Below, piece after piece: positions 1-8,080 of a stretch of 64,000 nt of DNA. Positions within the stretch are counted from its first letter, which is position 1, and each line of letters opens with the position of its first letter. Position numbers and translations under genes: made by a program. Source of the stretch: Streptomyces violaceusniger (GTDB lineage Bacteria > Actinomycetota > Actinomycetes > Streptomycetales > Streptomycetaceae); contig BJHW01000001.1 in the NCBI GenBank assembly GCA_005405945.1, positions 3,596,001 through 3,660,000 of the forward strand, read 5' to 3'. A model generated the notes under the pieces. The model did no database searches. It was not told the origin of the DNA and was given only the letters and a program-made list of their open reading frames with translations.

Positions 1-710
1 GGGTCATGGTAAAGCGCGCGTTGACGTGCGCGTACACCGTCTGTCGCTGCGGTTCGAGGTCGAGCGCGGCCACGGCGTCCCGGTCGGCGGGGCCGCCGTA
101 GCCGGACCGGGCGCGCGGGGCGGCGACCGCCACGGGCTGGAGTGGACCCTCCTCCGCCTCGAGATCGGCGAGCTCGGTGAGCGCCACCAGCCGGGCGCCG
201 AGCGCCCCGGCGTACTCGCGGGCCCGCTGCACCGCCTCGCGCACCGCCTGCTGCCGGGCCCGGCCGTACGCGGGCGAGTCGGGGCGCAGCCCCCACCAGG
301 GGCCGTCGACGCGGGTGAGCTCGAGGTCGGCGAGGCGGGTGGTGAGTTCGCCCAGCGCGGTGAAGTCGATCACGGTCGCGGTGAGGTGCACCCGGCCCTG
401 ATAGGCCCGTACGCGCTCATGGCGGCTCTTGGGGTTGATCTCGGGGGTGACCGAGAAGGCGCCGGTCTCCAGCTTCTCGACCGCCTCGCCGTAGGACTTC
501 ACCAGTTCCCGGACCTGGTTGTTGCGGCGGGTGAGGTCCTCCAGCGCGGCGCGCCGGTCGGCGCCGCGGGCGCTGACCGTGATGGTGAGCCGGGCGATCT
601 CGGGGTCGACCTCCAGGGTCGCCTGGCCGCGAACGGCGACGCGCGGGGTGTCGGGGGTGCCGTACGGCACGGGGGCGGCGGGCCGCGGCGGTTCGGCGGG
701 CTGGTCCATG
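1..710 (-). CDS. SIMPL (DUF541) domain protein, partial at left edge
   Basis: The minus-strand reading starts at an ATG (710) with AGGAG about 6 nt upstream and runs off the left end of the window still open. The translation shows a short Pro-rich start, then VAVRGQATLEVDPEIARLTITV, typical of the start of SIMPL/DUF541 domains, and near the window edge VYAHVNARFTMT, typical of the last strand of this domain, so only a few residues are probably missing. There is no obvious signal peptide. SIMPL proteins form an oligomeric beta-rich fold; members have been linked to envelope stress and signalling, but the function here is unknown. The first gene to the right is divergent and unrelated in type. 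Confidence 0.75.
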
Positions 711-874
711 GCGGCTCCTGGGCTCGTGGTTCCGCTGTGCGAGGGGTGCTCGGAGCGTACGGCGCCGGGCGGCAATCCGATCGCAACCTGCCGGGGGTGG
801 TGCGGAACGGTGCGGTTGGGCCAGAATCTACGCGCGTTGTGCCCAATTCGCAGGTATCTCAGGGGAGATCAGCC

Positions 875-2671
875 ATGCCGCTCAACCGTCGGAAGTTCCT
901 CGGCCGCACCGCGGCGACCAGTGCGGGGGCCGCCCTCGCCTCCGCCGCGGCCGCCGTTCCGGCGGAGGCGCGGGACCACGGGCGGCCCCGGCGGCGGTAC
1001 GCGTTCACCGTGATGGGCACGACCGATCTGCACGGCAACGTCTTCAACTGGGACTACTTCACCGACGCCGAGTTCGACGACGCGGCGCACAACGATGTGG
1101 GCCTGGCGAAGATCTCCACGCTGGTCGACCAGGTCCGCGCGGAGAAGGGCCGCCGCAATACGCTGCTGATCGACGCGGGCGACACCATCCAGGGCACCCA
1201 GCTGTCGTACTACTACGCCCGGGTGGACCCGATCACCGGGGAGAACGGCCCGGTGCACCCCATGGCGCAGGCCATGAACGCGATCGGCTATGACGCGGCG
1301 GCGCTGGGCAACCATGAGTTCAACTACGGCATCCCGGTGCTGCGGAAGTTCGAGGAGCAGTGCGACTTCCCGCTGCTGGGGGCGAACGCGCTGGACGCGA
1401 AGACGCTGCGGCCCGCCTTCCCGCCGTACTGGATGACGCGGCTGCGCACCCCGTGCGGACGGGATGTGAGGGTGGCTGTTCTGGGGCTGACCAACCCGGG
1501 CATCGCGATCTGGGACAAGGCCAATGTGCAGGGCAAGATGACCTTCCCGGGCCTGGAGGAGCAGGCGGCGAAGTGGGTGCCGCGGCTGCGGTCGATGGGC
1601 GCGGACGTGGTGATCGTCTCGGCGCATTCGGGGACCAGCGGCACCTCCAGCTACGGCGACCAGGTGCCGTATGTGGAGAACGCGGCGGCACTGGTGGCCG
1701 AGAAGGTGGCGGGGATCGACGCGATCCTGGTGGGCCACGCGCATGTGGAGATCCCCGAGTCGCGGGTGGTCAACAAGGAGACCGGACGCGAGGTCGTGCT
1801 GTCGGAACCGCTCAAGTGGGGTCAGCGGCTGACCCTCTTCGACTTCGAGCTGGAGTGGGAGCGGGGCCGCTGGCAGGTGGCGTCGGTGTCGGCGAAGGTG
1901 CTGAACTCCAACACGGCCGAGGAGGACCCGCGGATCGTGCGGCTGCTCGACGCCGAGCACAAGAAGGTCGTCGGCTATGTGAACCAGGTGATCGGCACCT
2001 GCTCGGCGGCGATGACGGCCACCGAGGCGCCGTACAAGGACGCGCCGATCGTGGACTTCATCAACCATGTGCAGGCGGAGACGGTGAAGGCGGCGCTGGC
2101 GGGGACGGAGTACGCGGAGCTACCGGTGCTCTCGCAGGCGTCCTGCTTCTCCCGTACGGCGGCGATCCCGGCCGGGGAGGTCACGATCCGGCAGGTGGCG
2201 GGGTTGTATCCGTTCGAGAACACCCTGGAGGCGCGGGTGCTGACGGGCGCCCAGCTCAAGGACTATCTGGAGTTCTCGGCGCGCTACTACGTCCAGACCC
2301 CGGCGGGCGGCGATGTGGACCCGGCGAAGCTGACGAACGCCTCGGACATCCCGGACTACAACTACGACGCGGTCGGCGGCCTCCGTTACGAGATCGACAT
2401 CGCGAAGGCGCCGGGCTCGCGGATCGCGAAGCTCAGCTTCGACGGCAAGCCGGTCGACGAGAAGGCGCGGTTCGTGCTGGCGGTCAACAACTACCGGGCG
2501 AGCGGGGGCGGCAACTTCCCGCATGTGGCCTCCGCGAAGCAGGTGTGGGCCAATTCGGAGGAGATCCGGAACACGATCATCGCCTGGGTGCGGGCGACGG
2601 GGACGATCGATGTGTCGCGGTTCGGGTCGGTGGACTGGAAGCTGACCCGGGACGGCGTTCCGGTGTTCTAG
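875..2671 (+). CDS. Tat-exported bifunctional metallophosphatase / 5'-nucleotidase (UshA/CpdB type)
   Basis: 598 aa. The ATG at 875 follows GGGGAG and begins a twin-arginine signal (RRKFLGR at residues 5-11, Ala-rich core, likely AEA cleavage near 32), so the enzyme should be folded, loaded with metal and exported by Tat. The calcineurin-like metallophosphoesterase domain carries TTDLHGN (51-55 region), GDTIQGT, GNHEFNYG and GHAHVE, the usual two-metal ligands. The C-terminal half matches the 5'-nucleotidase substrate-binding domain (PFENTLEARVLTG, NNYRASGGGNFPH). The expected activity is extracellular hydrolysis of nucleotides or 2',3'-cyclic nucleotides for phosphate and nucleoside salvage. 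The frame stays open upstream to position 26, but that extension lies antisense to the SIMPL gene and precedes the signal peptide, so I reject it. A strong hairpin lies downstream. Confidence 0.93.
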   Translation: MPLNRRKFLGRTAATSAGAALASAAAAVPAEARDHGRPRRRYAFTVMGTTDLHGNVFNWDYFTDAEFDDAAHNDVGLAKISTLVDQVRAEKGRRNTLLIDAGDTIQGTQLSYYYARVDPITGENGPVHPMAQAMNAIGYDAAALGNHEFNYGIPVLRKFEEQCDFPLLGANALDAKTLRPAFPPYWMTRLRTPCGRDVRVAVLGLTNPGIAIWDKANVQGKMTFPGLEEQAAKWVPRLRSMGADVVIVSAHSGTSGTSSYGDQVPYVENAAALVAEKVAGIDAILVGHAHVEIPESRVVNKETGREVVLSEPLKWGQRLTLFDFELEWERGRWQVASVSAKVLNSNTAEEDPRIVRLLDAEHKKVVGYVNQVIGTCSAAMTATEAPYKDAPIVDFINHVQAETVKAALAGTEYAELPVLSQASCFSRTAAIPAGEVTIRQVAGLYPFENTLEARVLTGAQLKDYLEFSARYYVQTPAGGDVDPAKLTNASDIPDYNYDAVGGLRYEIDIAKAPGSRIAKLSFDGKPVDEKARFVLAVNNYRASGGGNFPHVASAKQVWANSEEIRNTIIAWVRATGTIDVSRFGSVDWKLTRDGVPVF

Positions 2672-2725
2672 AGCGCGTTCGGGGGATCGCCGTGCTTCGA
2701 GCGCCCGCACGTCGTGCGCGGGCGC

Positions 2726-2767
2726 CTCACGCTGTTCCGGCGGGCCGCCGCACCGGAACAGCGTGAG
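2726..2767. terminator. Bidirectional terminator hairpin between convergent genes
   Basis: Perfect 15-bp inverted repeat (arms 2726-2740 and 2753-2767, 12-nt loop) lying between the nucleotidase stop and the oppositely oriented oxidoreductase stop. There is no U-tract, as is usual in streptomycetes. A smaller 8-bp-stem hairpin (GCGCCCGC...GCGGGCGC) lies just to its left at 2701-2725. Confidence 0.8.
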
Positions 2768-2785
2768 CCGACAGCGGCACGGCGG

Positions 2786-3724
2786 TCACCCGGTCGTGAT
2801 GACGAGCTTGCCGCCCTTGAGTGTGCCGCGTTCGAACTCCGTGAGCGCCGCGATCGCTTGGGTGAGCGGCACCGTGCGAGCGATCGGCAGCCGCAGTGTT
2901 CCCTGCCCGGCGGCTCGTGCGACCTCCTCGAGGTCCTCCGTGACGGCCTGGGCGATCAACACCTTGAAGGGGCCCGGCAGGGCACTTCTCGCGAACTTCG
3001 CGGGAGTGGGGGTGATGTCGACGATGCGGCCGCCGGGCTTCAGCAACGTCTGCGCCGCCTTGATCGGGAGCGTGCCCGCCGTGTCGAGGACGATGTCGAA
3101 TCGTCCTCTGAGCGTCGTCGGGTCGAAGTCGAACTCGACGATCGGGTCGACGCCGAGGTCGCGCGCGTCCCGCGTGGCGGTGGCGCGGCAGCTGCCTCCC
3201 ACCGAGGCGCCGTGCGTCGAGGCTATCTGGACGGCGGATCGGCCCACTCCGCCGAGGCAGCCATGGACGAAGACGGCTTGCCCGGGGTGCGGCTTCCCCG
3301 GGTTGGTCAGGGCCTGAAAGGCGGTGATCCCGACCGTCGGGATCGCGGCGGCATCCTCGAAGGAGAGCTCCGCCGGCTTCTTCACGACCCCCTTCGCCTC
3401 GACGACGACCAGCTCGGCGAAGGCTCCCGCCGTCTTGAGCGGCGCCCCGCCGAGCACTTCGTCGCCGACGCCGAGCCGGGTGACGCCGTCGCCGACCGCC
3501 TCGATGACGCCCGCGAAGTCGTGGCCCAGCCCACGTGGGAAGCGCCGGCCGGTCAGCGTCTTCATGCTGCCACTGCGGATCTTCCAGTCCATCGGGTTGG
3601 CTGCCGCCGCCCGCACCCGGACCAGAACCTCGCCGGCGCCGGGCGGTGCCGGCTCGAAGTCCTCGAGCCGCAAGACCTCGGGCCCGCCGTACTGGTGGTA
3701 CTGGATGCGCTTCGCCGTGGTCAT
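2786..3724 (-). CDS. NADP-dependent quinone oxidoreductase-like protein (zinc-free MDR family)
   Basis: 312 aa, start ATG at 3724. The N-terminal GroES-like domain opens with MTTAKRIQYHQYGGPEVL, typical of quinone oxidoreductases. The LGHDFAGVIEAVGDGV segment follows, and the cofactor-binding region carries GCLGGVGRSAVQIA. There are no structural-zinc cysteines, which fits the zinc-independent branch of medium-chain dehydrogenases. Likely role: NADPH-dependent reduction of quinones or other electrophilic enones. It is divergent from a TetR regulator, and the 116-bp gap between them carries three copies of a dyad motif, so the gene is probably repressed by that regulator and induced by a small electrophile or quinone. 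The exact substrate cannot be told from sequence. Confidence 0.88.
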   Translation of the reverse strand: MTTAKRIQYHQYGGPEVLRLEDFEPAPPGAGEVLVRVRAAAANPMDWKIRSGSMKTLTGRRFPRGLGHDFAGVIEAVGDGVTRLGVGDEVLGGAPLKTAGAFAELVVVEAKGVVKKPAELSFEDAAAIPTVGITAFQALTNPGKPHPGQAVFVHGCLGGVGRSAVQIASTHGASVGGSCRATATRDARDLGVDPIVEFDFDPTTLRGRFDIVLDTAGTLPIKAAQTLLKPGGRIVDITPTPAKFARSALPGPFKVLIAQAVTEDLEEVARAAGQGTLRLPIARTVPLTQAIAALTEFERGTLKGGKLVITTG

Positions 3725-3742
3725 TCGATGCCTCCACCGGTG

Positions 3743-3759
3743 ATGTCATCAGATGACAT
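3743..3759. promoter_or_regulatory. Operator box 1 (perfect 17-bp palindrome)
   Basis: ATGTCATCAGATGACAT is a perfect palindrome centred on 3751, 19 nt upstream of the oxidoreductase start. It is the first of three related dyads (consensus TGTCAYCWGRTGACA) in this divergent gap; probable site for the adjacent TetR protein. Confidence 0.75.
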
Positions 3760-3770
3760 GACCCTAGCAC

Positions 3771-3795
3771 GCTGATGTCACCTGATGACATCAGC
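3771..3795. promoter_or_regulatory. Operator box 2 (25-bp imperfect palindrome)
   Basis: Core TGTCACCTGATGACA (3776-3790, centre 3783) inside a longer dyad starting GCTGATGTCA and ending TGACATCAGC. The centre is 32 bp from box 1 and 33 bp from box 3, about three helical turns each way, so all three boxes face the same side of the DNA. Confidence 0.75.
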
Positions 3796-3808
3796 GGCGG
3801 CAAGGCGG

Positions 3809-3823
3809 TGTCATCAGGTGACA
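3809..3823. promoter_or_regulatory. Operator box 3, overlapping the tetR promoter
   Basis: TGTCATCAGGTGACA, centre 3816, is the reverse complement of the core of box 2. It ends only 17 nt before the regulator ATG and abuts a -10-like TAAACT (3829-3834). Binding here should block transcription of the regulator, giving autoregulation. Confidence 0.72.
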
Positions 3824-3840
3824 TCACATAAACTCGCCGC

Positions 3841-4407
3841 ATGGGACGGTGGGAACCTGGAGCCGGTAGCCGACTGCGCGAGGCCGCGCTGGCGCTGTAT
3901 CTGGAACGTGGCTTCGAGCAGACCATGGTGGCCGATATAGCCGAACGGGCCGGTGTCACCGCCCGCACCTTCTTCCGACACTTCGCCGACAAGCGCGAGG
4001 TTCTCTTCGACGGGTCGTCCGAACTGGAGGAGAAGTCGGTTGCCGCCCTGGAGGCGGCGCCGGCCACGGCGTCGGCGCTGGATGCCGTCGCGGCCGCGCT
4101 CGACGCGGTGGCCGGGATGGTCGGCGGCGACCGTGAGTTCGCGCGGACGCGGCAAACGGTGATCATGGCCAACGCCGATCTCCGCGAACGTGAGTTGATC
4201 AAGCTCGCGTCCATGTCGGCCGTCCTGGCCGACAGGTTGCGACGGCGGGGTGTCGGCGACACCGAGGCCGGCCTGGCCGCCGAGACCGGCGTCGCCGTGT
4301 TCCGCGTCGCCTTCGAGCGATGGATCAACGCCACCGAGGACCGCGACTTGCGCGACGTCATCCGAGAGACGCTGGCCCAGCTGCGGGCGCTGACCGCCGC
4401 CGGCTGA
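3841..4407 (+). CDS. TetR/AcrR family transcriptional regulator
   Basis: 188 aa. The N-terminal helix-turn-helix runs from about residue 10 to 56 (LREAALALYLERGFEQTMV, then ADIAERAGVTARTFFRHFAD), the classic TetR recognition helix with the FFRHF ending. The remaining 130 residues are an Ala/Arg-rich helical ligand-binding domain with no recognisable ligand motif. There is no Shine-Dalgarno sequence before the ATG, and a -10-like TAAACT ends 6 nt upstream, so the mRNA may be leaderless. It most likely represses itself and the divergent oxidoreductase through the three dyads between them. It is convergent with the siderophore-type monooxygenase downstream, 43 nt away. Confidence 0.9.
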   Translation: MGRWEPGAGSRLREAALALYLERGFEQTMVADIAERAGVTARTFFRHFADKREVLFDGSSELEEKSVAALEAAPATASALDAVAAALDAVAGMVGGDREFARTRQTVIMANADLRERELIKLASMSAVLADRLRRRGVGDTEAGLAAETGVAVFRVAFERWINATEDRDLRDVIRETLAQLRALTAAG

Positions 4408-4450
4408 GGTTCGATTCCCGTCGTTCGGGGCATGCCCGGCCCCGGCGCGG

Positions 4451-5944
4451 TCAGGTGCGCGTCGGGGCGAGGGGGGTGCGCTGGTCGGGGAGGTGCGGGT
4501 TGCCGATCACGGTGCCGCACCGCCCCGACGGCTGGAGCCCGAACGCGGTGAACGCGGTGCGGGACGGCAGCCGGTAGGCGGGGTCCGCGAGCAGCGAGTT
4601 GAGGATGACGGCGGAGCGCCAGGCGGCGAGGCCGAGGTCGGGGGTGCCGACGCCATGGGTGTGGCGCTCGGCGTTCTGGACGTACACCGAGCCCTTGATC
4701 ATGGGGTCGAGGACCAGACGGTGATCGGCGTCGACGCGCGGGCGCTCGGAGGCGTCCCGGCGGATGTAGGGGTCGAGGGCGGCGAGGAGGGTGTCGACGC
4801 GGCGCTCGCGGTAGCCGGTGGCGAGGACGACGGCCTCGGTGGTGTGGCGGGCCCGGGTGCCCTGCTCGGTGTGTTCCAGGTGGAGTTCGAGGCGGGCGGC
4901 GGCGATACGGCCGGCGGTGCGGACGGTGACACCGGGGGTGAGGACGGCGCCGGGCCAGCCGTCGGAGTGCAGGGCGCGGCGGTAGAGCTCGTGGTGGATC
5001 GCGTCCAGCGTCTCGTGCGCGATGCCCTTGTAGAGCTGCCACTGGCGGGGCAGCAGCTGGTCGCGGACGGGCTCGGGCAGGGTGTGGAAGTAGCGGGTGT
5101 AGTCGGGGCTGAACTGCTCCAGGCCGAGTTTGCTGTACTCCATGGGCGCGAAGGCGGGGGTGCGGGCCATCCAGTGGAGCCCTTCGGCGCCGAGGGGGCG
5201 GTTGCGCAGCAGGTCGAGGAAGACCTCGGCGCCGGACTGGCCGGAGCCGATGACGGTGACGTGGCCGGTGGCCAGAAGCCGCTCGCGGTGTTCGAGGTAG
5301 TCGGAGGAGTGGAGGACGGGGACGTTGGGGGCGTCGGCGAGCGGGCGCAGGGGTTCGGGGACGTACGGCTCGGTGCCGACGCCGAGGACGAGGTTGCGGG
5401 CGTAGACGCGGCCGAGGGCCCTGCCCTCCGCATCCGTTCCGGTCGCCTCGGGCGCGGGGGCGTCGGTGGCCGGGCCGAGCCGGGTGAAGTCGATTTCGAA
5501 CAGCTCGTACTCGTGGTCCCAGCGGACGGCGTCGACGCGGTGGTCGAAGTGGAGTCCGGGGAGCCGTTCGCTGACCCAGCGGCAGTAGGCGTCGTACTCG
5601 GCGCGCTCGATGTGGAAGCGCTCGGCGACGTAGAAGGGGAACAGCCGCTCATGGGCCTTGAGGTACTGGAGGAAGGTCCAGGGGCTGCCGGGGTCGGCGA
5701 GGGTCACCAGGTCGGCGAGGAAGGGGACTTGGATGGTCGCGCCGTCGATGAGGAGGCCGGGGTGCCAGTGGAAGGCGGGCCGCTGCTCGTAGAAGGCGGT
5801 GCGCAGGGCGGGGGCGCCCTGGGCGAGGGCGGCGAGGGAGAGGTTGAACGGGCCGATGCCGATGCCGGCCAGGTCAACGGGCCGGTCGGCGGCCGTGGCG
5901 GGATCGGCGGACGCGGCGGGGTTGGGGGGTTGTGCGGTGCTCAT
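4451..5944 (-). CDS. Lysine/ornithine/cadaverine N6-monooxygenase (SidA/IucD/DesB-like)
   Basis: 497 aa. FAD-binding GIGIGPFNLSLAAL at about residues 27-40, substrate segment with FHWHPGLLIDGATIQVPFLADLVTL, NADPH-binding VTVIGSGQSGAEVFLDLL, and the C-terminal ATGY motif: the ordered signature of microbial N-hydroxylases that oxidise the side-chain amine of lysine, ornithine or cadaverine during hydroxamate siderophore synthesis. The start ATG overlaps the stop of the upstream decarboxylase gene (ATGA), so the pair is translationally coupled. The arrangement matches desA-desB of desferrioxamine loci, where the product is N-hydroxycadaverine. However, the acyltransferase (desC) and the NIS synthetase (desD) do not follow; the next gene is a convergent TetR regulator. 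The substrate is therefore an inference from the partner gene. Confidence 0.9.
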   Translation of the reverse strand: MSTAQPPNPAASADPATAADRPVDLAGIGIGPFNLSLAALAQGAPALRTAFYEQRPAFHWHPGLLIDGATIQVPFLADLVTLADPGSPWTFLQYLKAHERLFPFYVAERFHIERAEYDAYCRWVSERLPGLHFDHRVDAVRWDHEYELFEIDFTRLGPATDAPAPEATGTDAEGRALGRVYARNLVLGVGTEPYVPEPLRPLADAPNVPVLHSSDYLEHRERLLATGHVTVIGSGQSGAEVFLDLLRNRPLGAEGLHWMARTPAFAPMEYSKLGLEQFSPDYTRYFHTLPEPVRDQLLPRQWQLYKGIAHETLDAIHHELYRRALHSDGWPGAVLTPGVTVRTAGRIAAARLELHLEHTEQGTRARHTTEAVVLATGYRERRVDTLLAALDPYIRRDASERPRVDADHRLVLDPMIKGSVYVQNAERHTHGVGTPDLGLAAWRSAVILNSLLADPAYRLPSRTAFTAFGLQPSGRCGTVIGNPHLPDQRTPLAPTRT

Positions 5945-7281
5945 GGGGTGGTGTTGCCTTCCACGAGTTCGAGCAGCCCGCGCAGATCGTCGGGCTGGAT
6001 GTGCGGGTTGAGAACGGTGGCCTTGAGCCACAGCCCCTCGGGGGTGGCGGCGCGGCCGAGGACGGCCGCCCCGTGGTGGAGGAGGCGGCGGCGCAGGGCG
6101 GCGACGGCGGCGGGCGGTGCCCCACTGGGGCGGAAGAGGACGGTGCTGATGGTGGGGCGGGCGTAGAGCTCGAGCCCGGGGCGGGCCTCGATGAGGTCCG
6201 CGAGGTGCTGGGCGGCCGCGCAGACGTGGTCCACGAGCTCGCCGAGGCCGCGGCGGCCGAGCGCCCGCAGCGTGACGGCGATCTTGAAGATGTCGGGGCG
6301 GCGGGTGGTGCGGAGCGAGCGGCCGAGCAGGTCGGGCAGGCCCGCTTCGGTGTCGTCGTCGGCGTTGAGGTAGTCGGCGTGGTGGGCCAGCGCGGCGAGC
6401 GCGGCGCCGTCGGGCACGGCGAGGAGGCCGGCGGCCACCGGCTGCCAGCCGAGTTTGTGCAGGTCGAGGGCGACGGTACGGGCGCGGTCGAGCCCGTGGA
6501 GCCGCTTGTGGAGGGTGTCGCTGAAGAGGAGGGGCGCGCCGTAGGCGGCGTCGATGTGGAGGGTGGCGGCGTGGTGGTCGCAGACGTCGGCGATGTCGGG
6601 GAGCGGGTCGATGGCCCCGGTGTCGGTGGTGCCGGCGGTGGCGACGACGAGGGTGGGGGCGTCGGACGGCCGGTCCAGGGCGGTGTGGAGCGCGACCGGG
6701 TCGAGGACGCCGCCGGGGGTGGGGAGGGTCAGGGGCTCGGGCAGCCCGAGCAGCCAGGCGGCGCGCTGGACGCTGTGGTGGGCGTTGGCGCCGCGGACGA
6801 TACGGAGGGGAGCGCCCTGGGCGGCCTCGCGGGCGAGGAGCAGGCCGAGCTGGTTGGATTCGGTGCCGCCGGTGGTGACGAGGGCGTCGGGCGCGGGGCC
6901 GTGGGGGTGGACGAGTTCGGCCAGGGCGCGGCAGGTCAGCGCCTCCAGCGCACAGGCGGCGGGGGCCTGGTCCCATGAGTCGAGGGAGGGGTTGAGCGCG
7001 GAGACCGCGAGGTCGGCGGCGGTGGCGACGGCGAGTGGCGGACAGTGCAGATGGGCGGTGCAGCGGGGGTCCGCGGGTTCGGCGGCGCCATGGGCGAGGG
7101 CGCGGACGAGGCTGCGCAGCGCGTGGTGGGGCCCCTCCCCCTCGTCGGGGATGAGCGGCCGGGCCGCGCCGCGTATCCGCCGGGCCACCGCGGCCGGTCC
7201 CCCGGCCGGGAGGGGCCCACCGCGGTCGGCGGCGCCGTGGGCGAGGGCGTCGAGGACGGTGTCGACCATCGGGCGGAGCAC
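5941..7281 (-). CDS. PLP-dependent lysine/diaminobutyrate decarboxylase (DesA-like, group II)
   Basis: 446 aa. Group II pyridoxal decarboxylase signatures: VTTGGTESNQLGLLLAREA (cofactor phosphate region), HIDAAYGAPLLF (Asp to the pyridine nitrogen) and ALDLHKLGWQP with the Schiff-base lysine after His. Family members decarboxylate lysine, diaminobutyrate or aromatic amino acids; the coupled N-hydroxylase makes lysine to cadaverine the likeliest reaction. The GTG at 7281 (MLRPMVDT) is the longest start; the ATG at 7269 is equally possible, and neither has a strong ribosome binding site. A weak iron-box-like half site lies about 90 nt upstream. Confidence 0.85.
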   Translation of the reverse strand: MLRPMVDTVLDALAHGAADRGGPLPAGGPAAVARRIRGAARPLIPDEGEGPHHALRSLVRALAHGAAEPADPRCTAHLHCPPLAVATAADLAVSALNPSLDSWDQAPAACALEALTCRALAELVHPHGPAPDALVTTGGTESNQLGLLLAREAAQGAPLRIVRGANAHHSVQRAAWLLGLPEPLTLPTPGGVLDPVALHTALDRPSDAPTLVVATAGTTDTGAIDPLPDIADVCDHHAATLHIDAAYGAPLLFSDTLHKRLHGLDRARTVALDLHKLGWQPVAAGLLAVPDGAALAALAHHADYLNADDDTEAGLPDLLGRSLRTTRRPDIFKIAVTLRALGRRGLGELVDHVCAAAQHLADLIEARPGLELYARPTISTVLFRPSGAPPAAVAALRRRLLHHGAAVLGRAATPEGLWLKATVLNPHIQPDDLRGLLELVEGNTTP

Positions 7282-7366
7282 GCCCGGTCCGCCCTGGCCC
7301 CGGCGAGGAGGCGGGCGGTTCCGGATGCGGGCACGGGCATGGGTGTGCCCTAGGGGGTGTCTGGGC

Positions 7367-7385
7367 GGCGGTCAGGGCTGCCTAA
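7367..7385 (-). promoter_or_regulatory. Possible DmdR/DtxR iron box upstream of the desA-like gene
   Basis: The minus strand reads TTAGGCAGCCCTGACCGCC. The left half TTAGG and the CC of the right half agree with the iron box consensus TTAGGTTAGGCTAACCTAA known from streptomycete siderophore genes, but only about half of the 19 positions match. The position, about 90 nt upstream of a siderophore-type operon, is right; the match is weak. Confidence 0.3.
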
Positions 7386-7517
7386 ATTACTTCGCGCGCC
7401 AGCGGTCCGATCCGGGGTCGGGGTCAAGTGCACCCGTACGTGGTACGGCCCGGCCGCGCGGATTGATCGGCGGGGCCGGGCGCGCCCCGGGCTTGCCGCC
7501 GCGTCCGGCCCGATCGG

Positions 7518-7751
7518 TTACTCGATGTACCCCGTCTCGGGGTCCACCTGGGCGAGGAAGTCCCGTGCGGCCTCCTCCAGTTCCCGCGTGCTCAGGGAAT
7601 CAGCTCCGTGCACACCGGTGGTGAAGCCGTATCCGGGGTTGGGCCCGGTCAGCCAGGTGAAGTCGTACGTCCCGGGTTCGCCGGCGCGCTCACCGACCTC
7701 GAACCCCTCCCCGTCGACCCTCATCTCCCACCGGCGCGCTCCTCGATCCAT
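7518..7751 (-). CDS. Small conserved-type hypothetical protein (77 aa)
   Basis: The ATG at 7751 follows GGGGAGG/GAGGGG and gives a 77-aa acidic protein with no cysteine, signal or membrane segment. It has an antiparallel-looking start (WEMRVDGEGFEV), a central GTYDFTWLTGPNPGYGFTTG and a C-terminal helix ELEEAARDFLAQVDPETGYIE. The composition and codon use are those of a real gene. A helix after a small beta hairpin could be a compact single domain, but I do not recognise a family. The frame remains open far upstream on the antisense of pepN, which is not coding. Confidence 0.6.
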   Translation of the reverse strand: MDRGARRWEMRVDGEGFEVGERAGEPGTYDFTWLTGPNPGYGFTTGVHGADSLSTRELEEAARDFLAQVDPETGYIE

Positions 7752-7857
7752 GCCCCTCAGTCTGCCCCCTCCCCGGCCGGAGGGGCTGTGGTGGTTCGGC
7801 GGCTCCCACGCCCGGCTTCGATCCGCACGGCTCGAACGGCCCGGCGGGCCAGTCGGC

Positions 7858-8003
7858 ATGCCCGAACCCTGCCGCGGGCACGGACTCGTCGAACGTGCTC
7901 GCGACCAGCTGGCCGTCCTGTCGGACAGCGGGCGCATCCCCCGGACGGTCAGGAGGAGCGACTCGACTCCCTCATCACCCGGCTCGCCGACACCCCGGGC
8001 TGA
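7858..8003 (+). CDS. Possible small protein (48 aa) interrupted by a one-base deletion
   Basis: Starting at ATG 7858 the frame reads MPEPCRGHGLVERARDQLAV and continues to SGRI; after the C run at 7938-7942 the sensible continuation, PDGQEERLDSLITRLADTPG then stop, is in the next frame. Adding one C restores a single 48-aa reading with two amphipathic helices, and the same kind of lesion is seen in a dozen other genes here. No clear ribosome binding site and no known family. The rest of the 330-base gap (7752-8080) holds nothing else I can support. Confidence 0.35.
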
Positions 8004-8080
8004 CCGGCCCCACGCCGCGGGCGGCGGGGCGATGGGCGCCGCCCCGCCGCCCGCGTCAGCGGGGGCCGCGTCAGCGGGGG

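Noticed and set aside
26..874. N-terminal extension of the nucleotidase frame
   Set aside because: It is antisense to the SIMPL gene and would place a Tat signal in the middle of the protein; the ATG at 875 with GGGGAG is clearly better.
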